A stretch of DNA of 64,000 nucleotides from JAHQVK01 sp036788295 (GTDB taxonomy: Bacteria > Myxococcota > Kuafuiibacteriia > Kuafuiibacteriales > Kuafuiibacteriaceae), in contig DAIQNR010000003.1 in the NCBI GenBank assembly GCA_036788295.1, positions 78,162 to 142,161 on the forward strand, read 5' to 3'. A program made the position numbers and the translations under genes. This document shows, one piece after another, positions 1 through 7,406 of the stretch; the first letter of the stretch is position 1, and every line of letters begins with the position of its first letter. The notes below the pieces were generated by a model. It did not search any database, had not been told where the DNA came from, and worked only from the letters and a program-made list of their open reading frames with translations.

Positions 1-271
1 TGCCGAGCGCGGCCCCCCTCCGTTTTAGCTCGCGGAGCAGGGCGATGGCCCCCTCCGCCGGCTTCGCCGTTTGCGCGATGTCTTCTTCGATTTGGGCCAG
101 GTGAAGCTCTACGGCGGCTCGCCGCTCTTCGGGCAGCTCCTCGAGCCGCTCCAGGATCGGACCCGGAGGCAGTCCAAGCGCCCGAGATATGGCGGGGAAG
201 TCATGCTGGGCGACGGTCAACGTCCCGTCGAGGTCGAAGATCCAGCACGGACGATCGAGTGGAGAGCGCAT
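1..271 (-). CDS. HAD-superfamily hydrolase, N-terminal part (runs off the window)
   Basis: The ATG at 271 opens a frame that runs to the window edge without a stop. It begins MRSPLDRPCWIFDLDGTLTV, with the HAD motif I DxDGTLT at residues 13-19; the first Asp is the expected nucleophile and the second the acid/base of phosphoaspartate chemistry. After it comes a helical cap-like stretch (rich in Leu/Glu, residues 25-75) and the start of a LLRELKRRG segment typical of the region before motif II. This layout fits phosphoglycolate phosphatase/beta-phosphoglucomutase-like small-molecule phosphatases. The substrate cannot be inferred because motifs II-IV lie outside the window. It is transcribed in the same direction as the exported protein upstream at 319-1197. 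Confidence 0.8.
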   Translation of the reverse strand, partial: MRSPLDRPCWIFDLDGTLTVAQHDFPAISRALGLPPGPILERLEELPEERRAAVELHLAQIEEDIAQTAKPAEGAIALLRELKRRGAALG

Positions 272-318
272 GGGCGCGTGGTGTCGGTTGGCGGCGGGAG
301 CAGCGTTCGACGTCGGCG

Positions 319-1197
319 TCAGTGGGCGCTGCAGCCGCGGCGCCCCATCCGCGCGCCCGAGCCGAGCGGAGCCGCCGGTCCATGGCCGGGCACGTGGTAG
401 GGGAGGGGATCACCGTCGAGGGCCACCGTGAATCCCGGGCCGCCGTCCCTGTACGTCCGCTCGTGCCAGAAGTTCCGGGGGTCCTCGGCGAGGCGGAGGG
501 TTCGACCCTCGCCGTCTTCGCCCATCACGACCTCGGTCGCAATGCGCTCTCCCCGCACCGGGAAGAACAGCTCGAGGCTTCCCCCGGTGCGCCGGTAGGT
601 GAGGGTCTCGGTGGACCACTCCGACATGTCTCCCTCGTGGTACCAACCCACGCCGCGGCCGTCGATCGTGGGGGCCTGAAGCTGGTACATCCTGAAGCCC
701 TCGCCGCCCCGCCGGTCTTTGGTGGGCTCGATCCACAGCCGGGCGAGAGGGTGCTCGGCGGCGAACTCGAGGCTGCGGGGCCGGAGATCCTTCGTGTACC
801 GGTTGTCGCCCGAAAACGCCGGGTCCTTCGGGAGGTGGAGCACCGCCCCCTCGCCGTCGAGCGCGTAGGGGACCTGGTGGTGGCTTCCGTCCTTCGTGAA
901 CACGAGCGTCAACGAGCCCGGCTCGGCGCTCCAGTGAAAGCTCCGGGTGTAGGTGAGCCCCATGCGCCCGTAGCGCACGAGCCCGATGCCGCCATCGTGG
1001 AAGTAGTAGAAGCGCAGCGGATCGCCCTCTCGCTCGGGGCGGGTGAACTGCCAAAGCCCCAGCAGCTCGGCCGGAGCCGCCACCGACGGATGCGCAGGCT
1101 CTGCCCGCTGCGGCGAGGGCGGTGGGGCGAAGAACGCGGCGCTGACCAGGGCGGCGGTGAGGCCGACCGCGAGGGGGTGCCATGCACGAAACTTCAT
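319..1197 (-). CDS. exported hypothetical protein
   Basis: About 292 residues. The chosen start (MKFRAWHP) puts a short basic tip in front of a hydrophobic stretch (LAVGLTAALVSAAFF), followed by a Pro-rich segment, so it looks like a Sec signal peptide; an in-frame ATG 12 bases upstream (1209) is possible. The mature part is rich in Trp, Tyr and charged residues in alternating beta-like segments (LLGLWQFTRPEREGDPLRFY, YTRSFHWSAEPGSLTLVF), as in lipocalin-like or META/DUF proteins that report on a sample's composition, but I do not recognise a named family. The gene lies 47 bases upstream of the HAD gene on the same strand and may be co-transcribed with it. Function unknown. Confidence 0.65.
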   Translation of the reverse strand: MKFRAWHPLAVGLTAALVSAAFFAPPPSPQRAEPAHPSVAAPAELLGLWQFTRPEREGDPLRFYYFHDGGIGLVRYGRMGLTYTRSFHWSAEPGSLTLVFTKDGSHHQVPYALDGEGAVLHLPKDPAFSGDNRYTKDLRPRSLEFAAEHPLARLWIEPTKDRRGGEGFRMYQLQAPTIDGRGVGWYHEGDMSEWSTETLTYRRTGGSLELFFPVRGERIATEVVMGEDGEGRTLRLAEDPRNFWHERTYRDGGPGFTVALDGDPLPYHVPGHGPAAPLGSGARMGRRGCSAH

Positions 1198-1393
1198 GGT
1201 TGGAGCCATGCCCCGAGGGCAGCCCCGGCTGCACCCAAAATGCGCAAGCGGAGCGCAGGCGCAGCCGACGGGAGCCCGGTCGCTGCCGGCTCCGCCGGCG
1301 CCCGGACCGGGAGAATGGGGCCGATGGGTGCGCCCATCGGGGCATCTCTTGAACCTCGCCGCCCGACCCTTGGCAGCCGCGCGGGCGTCGCGC

Positions 1394-1399
1394 TACGGT
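1394..1399 (+). promoter_or_regulatory. TACGGT, leaderless-type -10 element for the GTG at 1406
   Basis: TACGGT is followed by exactly six bases and then the GTG start. No Shine-Dalgarno sequence is present. This is the same geometry as at eight other gene starts in the window. Confidence 0.5.
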
Positions 1400-1405
1400 C
1401 ACGGG

Positions 1406-1753
1406 GTGCCGAGGCGCAACGAGCCCACCGAACTTGGAAGCTTGGTGCCCTACCTGTCTCCCGCAGCGGCTACGGCGTTGTTTTTCGCCGCGCGGCTCCT
1501 TCTGTCGAGCATCGACGGCGACTCGGCCACCCGGGCCGCCGGCCTCGCCGCCGATCCGGGCCGGGACGGCACCCAGCACCGGGCCGAGATCGCGCCGGCT
1601 CGAAGCGACGACGGCCCAAGCCCGTCCGTTCCGGGCACCGAGGAGGAACTCCTCGAGCTGTTTCGGCGGGCCGGGAGCCTGCGGTTCGGGTCCGAGGCTT
1701 CGGCCGTGCACGACTTCCTCCCCATCGAGGTCCGGGTCCAGCGGCCCCGGTGA
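1406..1753 (+). CDS. small hypothetical protein
   Basis: About 115 residues, starting VPRRNEPTELGSLVPYLSP. The N-terminal third has a moderately hydrophobic helix (AAATALFFAARLLLSS) that could be a membrane anchor or a buried helix. The rest is polar and charged and ends with an acidic helix (TEEELLELFRRAGSLRF). I chose the GTG at 1406 because a TACGGT box sits six bases upstream, matching a recurring start architecture in this window; longer frames to the left lack this. The gene converges on the minus-strand membrane protein with only two bases between stop codons. No family recognised. Confidence 0.5.
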   Translation: MPRRNEPTELGSLVPYLSPAAATALFFAARLLLSSIDGDSATRAAGLAADPGRDGTQHRAEIAPARSDDGPSPSVPGTEEELLELFRRAGSLRFGSEASAVHDFLPIEVRVQRPR

Positions 1754-1755
1754 GC

Positions 1756-2307
1756 TCACTCCTCGTCTTGGCGGGACACCGCGAGGCTGACCGCTCCTAG
1801 GAACAAGAACAGCGACGCGGCGCCAAATCCGAGCGTCGCCCACAGCGCAAAGCCGATGGCCCCGGACGCGACCGCGGTACGCAGCAGGATCGGGTCGCGC
1901 CGCCGTCTCTTGACCGCGGTCGGCCGCGCCGGCACCGGGACCAGCGGGGGTTCTGGGCGCAGGGCGTCGAGCACCAGAGGGAGGTCGTCGGGATCGGTGA
2001 TCGGCGCATCGGCGAGCCGCCGCAACGGCCCGGCGAGCCGCGCCGCGGAGGGCACGAGAGCCCCATCGAACGGGACGACGAGGACCGGGGCCTCCGACTC
2101 GCTCGCCGCTTCGAGCGCGCCGAGCACCGACTTCGATGCCGCGAGCAGCGGCAGGTCGTCCGGCCACAAGAGCACCACGACCGCGTCGGCCGGCCCCTCC
2201 ATCGAGAACCCACGCTCTCGCAAGGCCCGCTCCACCGCCTCTCGGCCTTTTCGTCGGTGGGCCAGCTCGGCCTCCTCGACTTCGGCACCGCACACGAGGA
2301 CCCGCAC
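1756..2307 (-). CDS. hypothetical membrane protein with an N-terminal alpha/beta domain
   Basis: About 183 residues. The first 120 form an alternating alpha/beta pattern (VRVLVCGAEV, ADAVVVLLWPDD, APVLVVPFDG) that resembles a degenerate TIR/flavodoxin-like fold, without a catalytic motif I can name. A basic linker (KRRRRD) then leads to two C-terminal transmembrane helices (LLRTAVASGAIGFALWATL and AASLFLFLGAVSLAV), so the alpha/beta domain should be cytoplasmic. The start GTG at 2307 is supported by a TACCGT box six bases upstream. It is convergent with the small gene at 1406-1753 and divergent from hutU. Function unknown. Confidence 0.65.
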   Translation of the reverse strand: MRVLVCGAEVEEAELAHRRKGREAVERALRERGFSMEGPADAVVVLLWPDDLPLLAASKSVLGALEAASESEAPVLVVPFDGALVPSAARLAGPLRRLADAPITDPDDLPLVLDALRPEPPLVPVPARPTAVKRRRRDPILLRTAVASGAIGFALWATLGFGAASLFLFLGAVSLAVSRQDEE

Positions 2308-2313
2308 GGCCGG

Positions 2314-2319
2314 ACGGTA
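2314..2319 (-). promoter_or_regulatory. TACCGT, leaderless-type -10 element for the GTG at 2307
   Basis: Read on the minus strand, TACCGT is followed by CCGGCC and then the GTG start. Six-base spacer, no Shine-Dalgarno sequence. Confidence 0.5.
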
Positions 2320-2484
2320 GCGCAAAGCGGGGCGGCGCTGGCTCTCTGTCGCCCGGTAGGCCGGCGGCGGGCTCGGTTTCTGCTCGGGAGCGGTGTTCTC
2401 GCTCCTCGGAGAGAGGCCGCGCTCGCCCGTCATCGACCGGAGGCGAGGATTGATCGAGGCCATCGAACCGGCGAACCTCCGCAC

Positions 2485-4152
2485 GTGACCGGCCCCCGCG
2501 CACCGACGATCCTCCCTCCGACCGGTCCCGAGCTGAGCTGCCAGGGCTGGGTCCAGGAGGCGGCCTACCGGATGCTGCAGCACAACCTGCATCCGGACGT
2601 CGCCGAGCGTCCCGAGGACCTCGTCGTCTACGGCGGGACCGGCAAGGCAGCCCGCTCTTGGGAGGCGTTTCATCTGCTGCTGCACGAGCTTCGCCGCCTC
2701 CGCGGCGACGAGACGCTGCTCGTGCAGTCGGGCAAGCCGGTGGCGGTGTTTCGGTCCCACGAGGACGCGCCTCGGGTGCTGATCGCGAACAGCAACCTGG
2801 TCGGTCGATGGGCGACCTGGGACCACTTTCGGGACCTCGAGCGGCGCGGCCTCATCATGTACGGCCAGATGACCGCTGGATCCTGGATCTACATCGGGAC
2901 GCAGGGCATCCTGCAGGGAACCTACGAGACCTTCGTGTCGGCGGCCCGGATCCATTATGGAACCGAAGATCTCTGCGGCCGGTTCCTGCTTACCGCTGGG
3001 CTCGGGGGCATGGGCGGCGCCCAGCCCCTCGCCGCCACCATGGCCGGGGCGACCGCGCTGTGCATCGAGGTGGACCGGTGCCGGGCCGAGCGCCGAGTCG
3101 AGACCGGCTACCTCGACGAGGTGGCGGACGACCTCGACGACGGCCTCCGACGGGTCGAGCGAGCGCTCGCCGGCAAGGAGGCGCGCTCGATCGCGGTGAT
3201 CGGCAACGCCGCCGACATCCTCCCCGAGATCGTGCGACGGGGCGTGGTCCCCGACCTCGTGACCGACCAGACGAGCGCCCACGATCCGCTCGGCGGCTAT
3301 GTCCCCGCCGGCTACGACCTCGAGGGGGCAGCCGACGCGAGGCTTCGGGACCCGCAAGGGTACGTCGAGGCGGCCAAAGCGTCGATGGCGAGGCACGTCG
3401 GGGCCATGCTCGAGCTGCAGCGCGCCGGATCCCACGTCTTCGACTACGGAAACAACATTCGGGCCTTCGCCGAAGAGGGCGGATGTTCGGACGCCTTCTC
3501 CATCGAAGGTTTTGTCCCGAAATACATTCGACCGCTGTTCTGCCGCGGATCCGGCCCGTTTCGCTGGGTTGCCCTGTCGGGGGACCCAGCAGACATCCGG
3601 GTGACCGAAGAGGCGCTGCTCGCCGCGGTCCCCGACAAACCCCACGTCCACCGGTGGATCCGACTCGCCCGGGAGCGGGTCCGGTTTCAGGGGCTCCCGT
3701 CCCGGATTTGCTGGCTCGAGATGGGGGAGCGGGCCCGGGTGGGCCTCGCCTTCAACGAGCTGGTCGCGTCAGGCCGGGTGAAGGCGCCGATCGTCATCGG
3801 CCGGGACCACCTCGACTGCGGATCGGTGGCGAGCCCGAACCGAGAGACCGAGGCGATGAGAGACGGGTCGGACGCCATCGCCGACTGGCCGATCCTGAAC
3901 GCGCTCATCAACGCGGTGAACGGCGCGAGCTGGGTCTCCTTTCACCACGGCGGCGGGGTGGGCATCGGCTACTCGCTGCACGCAGGCATGGTCATCGTCG
4001 CCGACGGCACCGAGGCCGCCGCCCGCCGGCTCGAGCGCGTGCTCACCTCCGACCCGGGCATGGGCGTCGTCCGCCACGCCGACGCCGGCTACGAAGACGC
4101 CATCGCCCAAGCCCGCCGCACCGGCGTCCGCATCCCCGGCCTCTCCGACTGA
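2485..4152 (+). CDS. hutU: urocanate hydratase
   Basis: About 555 residues, the usual length. It converts urocanate to 4-imidazolone-5-propionate, step two of histidine degradation, using tightly bound NAD+ as an electrophile. Family hallmarks are the N-terminal ELSCQGWVQEAAYRML, the NAD-binding GLGGMGGAQPLAATMAG around residue 172, YGNNIRAFAEEGG, and FVPKYIRPLFCRGSGPFRW with the conserved catalytic-site Cys at residue 353, then DHLDCGSVASPNRETE. The GTG at 2485 fits the N-terminus of relatives. The rest of the hut pathway (hutH, hutI, hutG) is not in this window, so the gene stands alone here. A hairpin with a T tract follows the stop. Confidence 0.97.
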   Translation: MTGPRAPTILPPTGPELSCQGWVQEAAYRMLQHNLHPDVAERPEDLVVYGGTGKAARSWEAFHLLLHELRRLRGDETLLVQSGKPVAVFRSHEDAPRVLIANSNLVGRWATWDHFRDLERRGLIMYGQMTAGSWIYIGTQGILQGTYETFVSAARIHYGTEDLCGRFLLTAGLGGMGGAQPLAATMAGATALCIEVDRCRAERRVETGYLDEVADDLDDGLRRVERALAGKEARSIAVIGNAADILPEIVRRGVVPDLVTDQTSAHDPLGGYVPAGYDLEGAADARLRDPQGYVEAAKASMARHVGAMLELQRAGSHVFDYGNNIRAFAEEGGCSDAFSIEGFVPKYIRPLFCRGSGPFRWVALSGDPADIRVTEEALLAAVPDKPHVHRWIRLARERVRFQGLPSRICWLEMGERARVGLAFNELVASGRVKAPIVIGRDHLDCGSVASPNRETEAMRDGSDAIADWPILNALINAVNGASWVSFHHGGGVGIGYSLHAGMVIVADGTEAAARRLERVLTSDPGMGVVRHADAGYEDAIAQARRTGVRIPGLSD

Positions 4153-4184
4153 CCAACCCACTGTCGGAGCGAATGCAAACGACG

Positions 4185-4210
4185 CTCCGAAGCCTCGGAG
4201 ATCGCTTTTT
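4185..4210 (+). terminator. rho-independent terminator of hutU
   Basis: CTCCGA, loop AGCC, TCGGAG, then ATCGC and five T residues at 4206-4210. It lies 33 bases after the hutU stop and abuts the 3' end of the oppositely oriented tRNA. Confidence 0.6.
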
Positions 4211-4291
4211 GCCCGGGGAGGGACTTGAACCCACACTCATTGCTGAAACGGATTTTGAATCCGCCGCGTCTACCGATTCCGCCACCCGGGC
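4210..4291 (-). tRNA. tRNA-Leu (anticodon CAA)
   Basis: The minus strand folds as a class II tRNA. The acceptor is GCCCGGG/CCCGGGC with discriminator A. The D arm holds GGCGGAATCGGTAGACGC. The anticodon stem GCGGA/TCCGT encloses the loop TTCAAAA, giving anticodon CAA. A short variable arm (TCA, GCAA loop, TGA) and a TTCAAGT T-loop follow. The T stem GTGGG/CCCTC has one U-U opposition. CCA is not encoded. It is 89 bases from the DUF2252 gene and overlaps the tail of the hutU terminator by one base. Confidence 0.93.
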
Positions 4292-4379
4292 TCGTTCGGG
4301 GCGGGGGAGACGCTGCCTCGCGGCCCCATCCGCGTCAAGGGCGATGGCGGAGCGATGCTCGGGCGGCTATGAGAGGCCG

Positions 4380-5594
4380 ATGGGAGCGGGGAGGTGGGCC
4401 GCCCTGGTCATGGCCGGGCTCACGGCGTGCTCGGGCTCGTGCGGTCGGCGCGCCGACGCGGATGAGACGTCCGGGCTGGCCGACCGGATCTACGTGTCGC
4501 CGGCAGCGTTCGACTTCTCCGAGAACCCGAAGCTGCTCGACCGCATCCTGCGGAGCCCCCACGGCTACTTCCGGTTCATCAACACCCCGTTCTCGCAGGC
4601 GGCCTGCGAGCGCTACGCTTCGCTGTACGCGGGCGTCCCGGAGGTGAACCTGCACGGCGACGCCCACCTCGAGCAGTACGCCGTGACCGACCTCGGCCGC
4701 GGCCTCACCGACTTCGACGACTCCTCCAAGGGCCCGGCGATGCTCGACCTGCTTCGATTCGGCGCTTCGCTCGGTCTCGCGTTCCCCGAAGACGAGCACC
4801 GAAACCTCGCGATCGAGGCCTTCGACCGGTTCCTCGACGGGTACCGAGCAGCGCTCGAGGATCCGAAGCACGAGGCGCCGGCGCCCGATTGGGTGCACGA
4901 AGCGAGGCAGGAGTTCCGCGTCGACCGAGAAGCGTACTTCGGGTGGGTGAACGGGATCATGGAGCCGGTGGACCCGGATGAGCAGGCCGAGCTCGCGGCG
5001 GCGATGGCCGACTACGTGAAGGCCATGCACCAGAACGACCCCGAGCTCGACCCTCGGTTCTTCGACGTCGAAGCCGTGGGGCGGCTGCGAATGGGGGTGG
5101 GCAGCGCGCTCGACGAGAAGTACCTCGTCCGGGTTCGGGGCCCGGGCCCCGACCCGCTCGATGACGTCGTTCTCGAGGCCAAGGAGGTGCGCAGCCTGTC
5201 CGGCATCGGCTGCGTCGAGGGGTCGCGATTCGTCGATCCGTTCCGGATCCTGCTCGCGCAGGCCCACCTCGCCTACGAGCCCTACGCGTACCTCGGCTAC
5301 ATCGACCTCCGGGGCAAGAAGTTCTGGATCCACTCCTGGGTGGACAACTATCGGGAGCTGAAGCTCGGCGACCTGAGCGACCGGCCAGCGCTGCTCTCGC
5401 AGGTGGTGTACGACGCCGGGGTGCAGCTCGGGCGGGGCCACCCGAAGATCGCCCGGGGGTTCGAGGTCCAGCTCAGGCAGGCGCTGCTTCGGTTCCTGGA
5501 CAAGAACCGCTCGGCGCTGCGGGCGGCGGTCACGGAGCTGTCGGAAGCGACGGTCGCGGCATGGCGGCGGTTCGAGGCCGAGGCCCAGCGGTGA
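4380..5594 (+). CDS. DUF2252 family lipoprotein
   Basis: About 404 residues. The N-terminus RWAALVMAGLTACSGSC is a lipoprotein signal (lipobox LTAC), so the mature protein should be anchored to a membrane outside the cytoplasm. The body carries DUF2252 hallmarks: GDAHLEQYAVTD, then FDDSSKGPAMLDLLRFGAS, and later EAKEVRSLS and HSWVDNYRELKLGDL. The family has a kinase/APH-like look (the Gly-Asp-x-His and Phe-Asp-Asp motifs recall catalytic loops), but its reaction is not established. An AGAGG Shine-Dalgarno sits three bases before the ATG. Export is odd for a kinase-like fold. It is followed by a small unknown gene on the same strand. Confidence 0.8.
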   Translation: MGAGRWAALVMAGLTACSGSCGRRADADETSGLADRIYVSPAAFDFSENPKLLDRILRSPHGYFRFINTPFSQAACERYASLYAGVPEVNLHGDAHLEQYAVTDLGRGLTDFDDSSKGPAMLDLLRFGASLGLAFPEDEHRNLAIEAFDRFLDGYRAALEDPKHEAPAPDWVHEARQEFRVDREAYFGWVNGIMEPVDPDEQAELAAAMADYVKAMHQNDPELDPRFFDVEAVGRLRMGVGSALDEKYLVRVRGPGPDPLDDVVLEAKEVRSLSGIGCVEGSRFVDPFRILLAQAHLAYEPYAYLGYIDLRGKKFWIHSWVDNYRELKLGDLSDRPALLSQVVYDAGVQLGRGHPKIARGFEVQLRQALLRFLDKNRSALRAAVTELSEATVAAWRRFEAEAQR

Positions 5595-5636
5595 GTCGCC
5601 GCCGCTCTCGTGCCCCGGGTCGGGCTTAGGAAGATC

Positions 5637-6029
5637 ATGGACAAGCAGGAATTCGTCGTTCGGGCCCAGAGCCACGTGGCCCGATTGGTGGTGGGCGGCG
5701 ACGGCAGCCGGGCCGCGGTCGCGTTCGGGGCCGGTCGATTCGAAGGCGCGGCGGCGGGGGTGGGCCGAGAGCTGTGGGGGCTCATCCGGGCGGAGGGGGT
5801 CAGCCCCGAGGAACTCAACGCGTTCGACGTCTTCACCGCGGACGACCGCCTCGTCGCGACGCTCCGGCCGGTGCTCGAGGGGGCGAGGGTCATGTGGCTC
5901 GTCCTGTACCGGATCGACAAGGCGAGCAGCGCGTTTCGCGCCCTCGGCAGCCGTCAGCGGCTCGGCGACGCGCTCGAGCTGTGCGCAGAGGCGATCTGCC
6001 GGGACGTGGCGCTCCCCCACAAACCGTAG
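5637..6029 (+). CDS. hypothetical protein
   Basis: 130 residues, starting MDKQEFVVRAQSHVARLVVG, preceded by AGGAAG as ribosome binding site. There is no signal peptide or membrane segment. The composition is mixed alpha/beta (ELWGLIRAEGVSPEELNAF, VMWLVLYRIDKASSAFRALG). I recognise no family. It follows the DUF2252 gene by 42 bases on the same strand and may be its operon partner. Confidence 0.6.
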   Translation: MDKQEFVVRAQSHVARLVVGGDGSRAAVAFGAGRFEGAAAGVGRELWGLIRAEGVSPEELNAFDVFTADDRLVATLRPVLEGARVMWLVLYRIDKASSAFRALGSRQRLGDALELCAEAICRDVALPHKP

Positions 6030-6291
6030 CCCAAAGCCAGGCCCAGGGACGCGAAGCTCGACGCCTTCTTCGGCTCTTTTCCGATCCGCGACCTCGGGCG
6101 CGGGATTCGTCGGGCGAGGCCTTGCGGCAGCAGCGGTGACGGCCTAACCACCACCTCGTGGGTGTTCCTGCCGTTTGGCTCACACCGAGTCCCATGAGAT
6201 TTCGCTCGCCTATCGGCAGACGGCATTTCTTCCCCAGCCCGCGCCTCGACCTGTTGCCGCATGGCGCCGCGGCGGCGCCGTGATGGCGACT

Positions 6292-6759
6292 TCAGCAGGG
6301 GAGGCGCTCGATCTCGGCCATCAGCGCCGACATCCGGCCGAGCTGAGCGCAGACCTCGGCGATGTCGAGCTCCGGTTCGGACCGCAAGGCGAGCGCGGCG
6401 AAGAAGTCCCGCGCTGACACCATCCCGACCGGTCGTCCCCCGCCGTCGGTCACCGGCAGGTGGCGAAACCCATGCTCGAGAATGAGCGCGTAGCACTCGA
6501 GGACCGGCGTCTGTTCGCCCACCGTCATCGGGGCCCGGGTGCAGACCTCGGCCACCGTCGTCGAGCTCGGCGAGCGACCCGCCGACACGACCCGATCGAG
6601 CACGTCCCGCTCGGTGAACATGCCGGCCACCTTGCCCTCCTCGAGCACCACCACGGCTCCTACGTGATGCTCCGTCATGCGCTGCGCGGCCCGCTCGACC
6701 GTCTCCTCGAGCGGGACCGTGATGACATGGGTGCGCATGAGCTTTCGGACTTCCTGCAT
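6292..6759 (-). CDS. paired CBS-domain protein
   Basis: 155 residues made almost entirely of two CBS domains: residues about 1-60 (MRTHVITVPLEETVERAAQR ... VAGMFTERDVL) and 70-135 (CTRAPMTVGEQTPVLECYAL ... PVGMVSARDFF). CBS pairs bind adenosyl ligands and act as regulatory sensors, but a stand-alone pair has no defined target. A very strong AAGGAGG Shine-Dalgarno seven bases before the ATG fixes this start and rules out the longer frame to 6912; this is one of the few genes here with a consensus ribosome binding site. It diverges from the TPR/nuclease pair. Confidence 0.85.
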   Translation of the reverse strand: MQEVRKLMRTHVITVPLEETVERAAQRMTEHHVGAVVVLEEGKVAGMFTERDVLDRVVSAGRSPSSTTVAEVCTRAPMTVGEQTPVLECYALILEHGFRHLPVTDGGGRPVGMVSARDFFAALALRSEPELDIAEVCAQLGRMSALMAEIERLPC

Positions 6760-6956
6760 GATCCCTCCTTCGGCGGTGAGGCCGGGGCACCGCGGTGGAT
6801 GCCAACGGGGCAAACTAGCCACGCGCAGCAACGGTCGCAACGCGACTTCTTGGCGCGGCGACCGGCCGGCCCCGAACCGAGGGAGGGAAGGCTTCCCGCG
6901 CGGTCCCCCCAATGGCGGATTGAGACCTACATTTTGACCGTGCGAGCCTCCCCGGC

Positions 6957-7406
6957 ATGTCCGTCCCCTCTTTGCTCGAACTGGCCGACCCGGCCGTGCT
7001 CGAACGACTGCACGCGGAGGTCCAGCACGCCGACGCTGCTCCCCTGCTCGCCCAGGCCGAGCTGGCCATCGAGGAGGAGCGCTTCGAGGACGCGCACCTC
7101 TTCTTGGCCGGCGCGCTGACCGCCGATCCGGAGCGGGCCCGCGCTTTTTGCGCCCTGGGGCGGCTCGCCGAAGAGGTGGGCGAGCTCGAGGCCGCCGAGC
7201 AGGCGTACCGCCGCGCGACGGAGTTCGAGGACGAGGGTGCAGCGCTCGACCTGGCCGCTCTGCTCACCGGTTCGGGTCGCTTCGAGGAGGCGGTGGCCAT
7301 CGCGACCGCGCTCGAGCTCGAAGCAGGCTCGGCCGAAGTTCGGGAAGGGGCCCGGCTGCTCGCCGGTCGGGCCTCGGCCCGGGGAGCTCGCCATGTCCAG
7401 GGTTGA
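6957..7406 (+). CDS. small TPR protein
   Basis: 149 residues in tandem helix pairs of TPR type: AAPLLAQAELAIEEERFEDAH, then LFLAGALTADPERARAFCAL, then GELEAAEQAYRRA, then GRFEEAVAIATALELEAG. The length and composition resemble small TPR chaperones or adaptor proteins that hold a secreted or aggregation-prone partner. The gene overlaps the start of the large nuclease by 14 bases, so the two are probably translationally coupled and the TPR protein may serve the nuclease. A TACATT box lies 23 bases upstream of the ATG. The partner role is inference from context only. Confidence 0.75.
   Translation: MSVPSLLELADPAVLERLHAEVQHADAAPLLAQAELAIEEERFEDAHLFLAGALTADPERARAFCALGRLAEEVGELEAAEQAYRRATEFEDEGAALDLAALLTGSGRFEEAVAIATALELEAGSAEVREGARLLAGRASARGARHVQG

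Noticed and set aside
6030..6291. A gene between 6030 and 6291
   Set aside because: Short frames on both strands have no ribosome binding site, no -10 box at a start and atypical composition. Called intergenic.
7237..7392. An ATG-started extension of the nuclease gene over the TPR gene
   Set aside because: It would run out of frame through the TPR gene. The ATG at 7393 starts the recognisable sequence and overlaps the TPR stop by only 14 bases.
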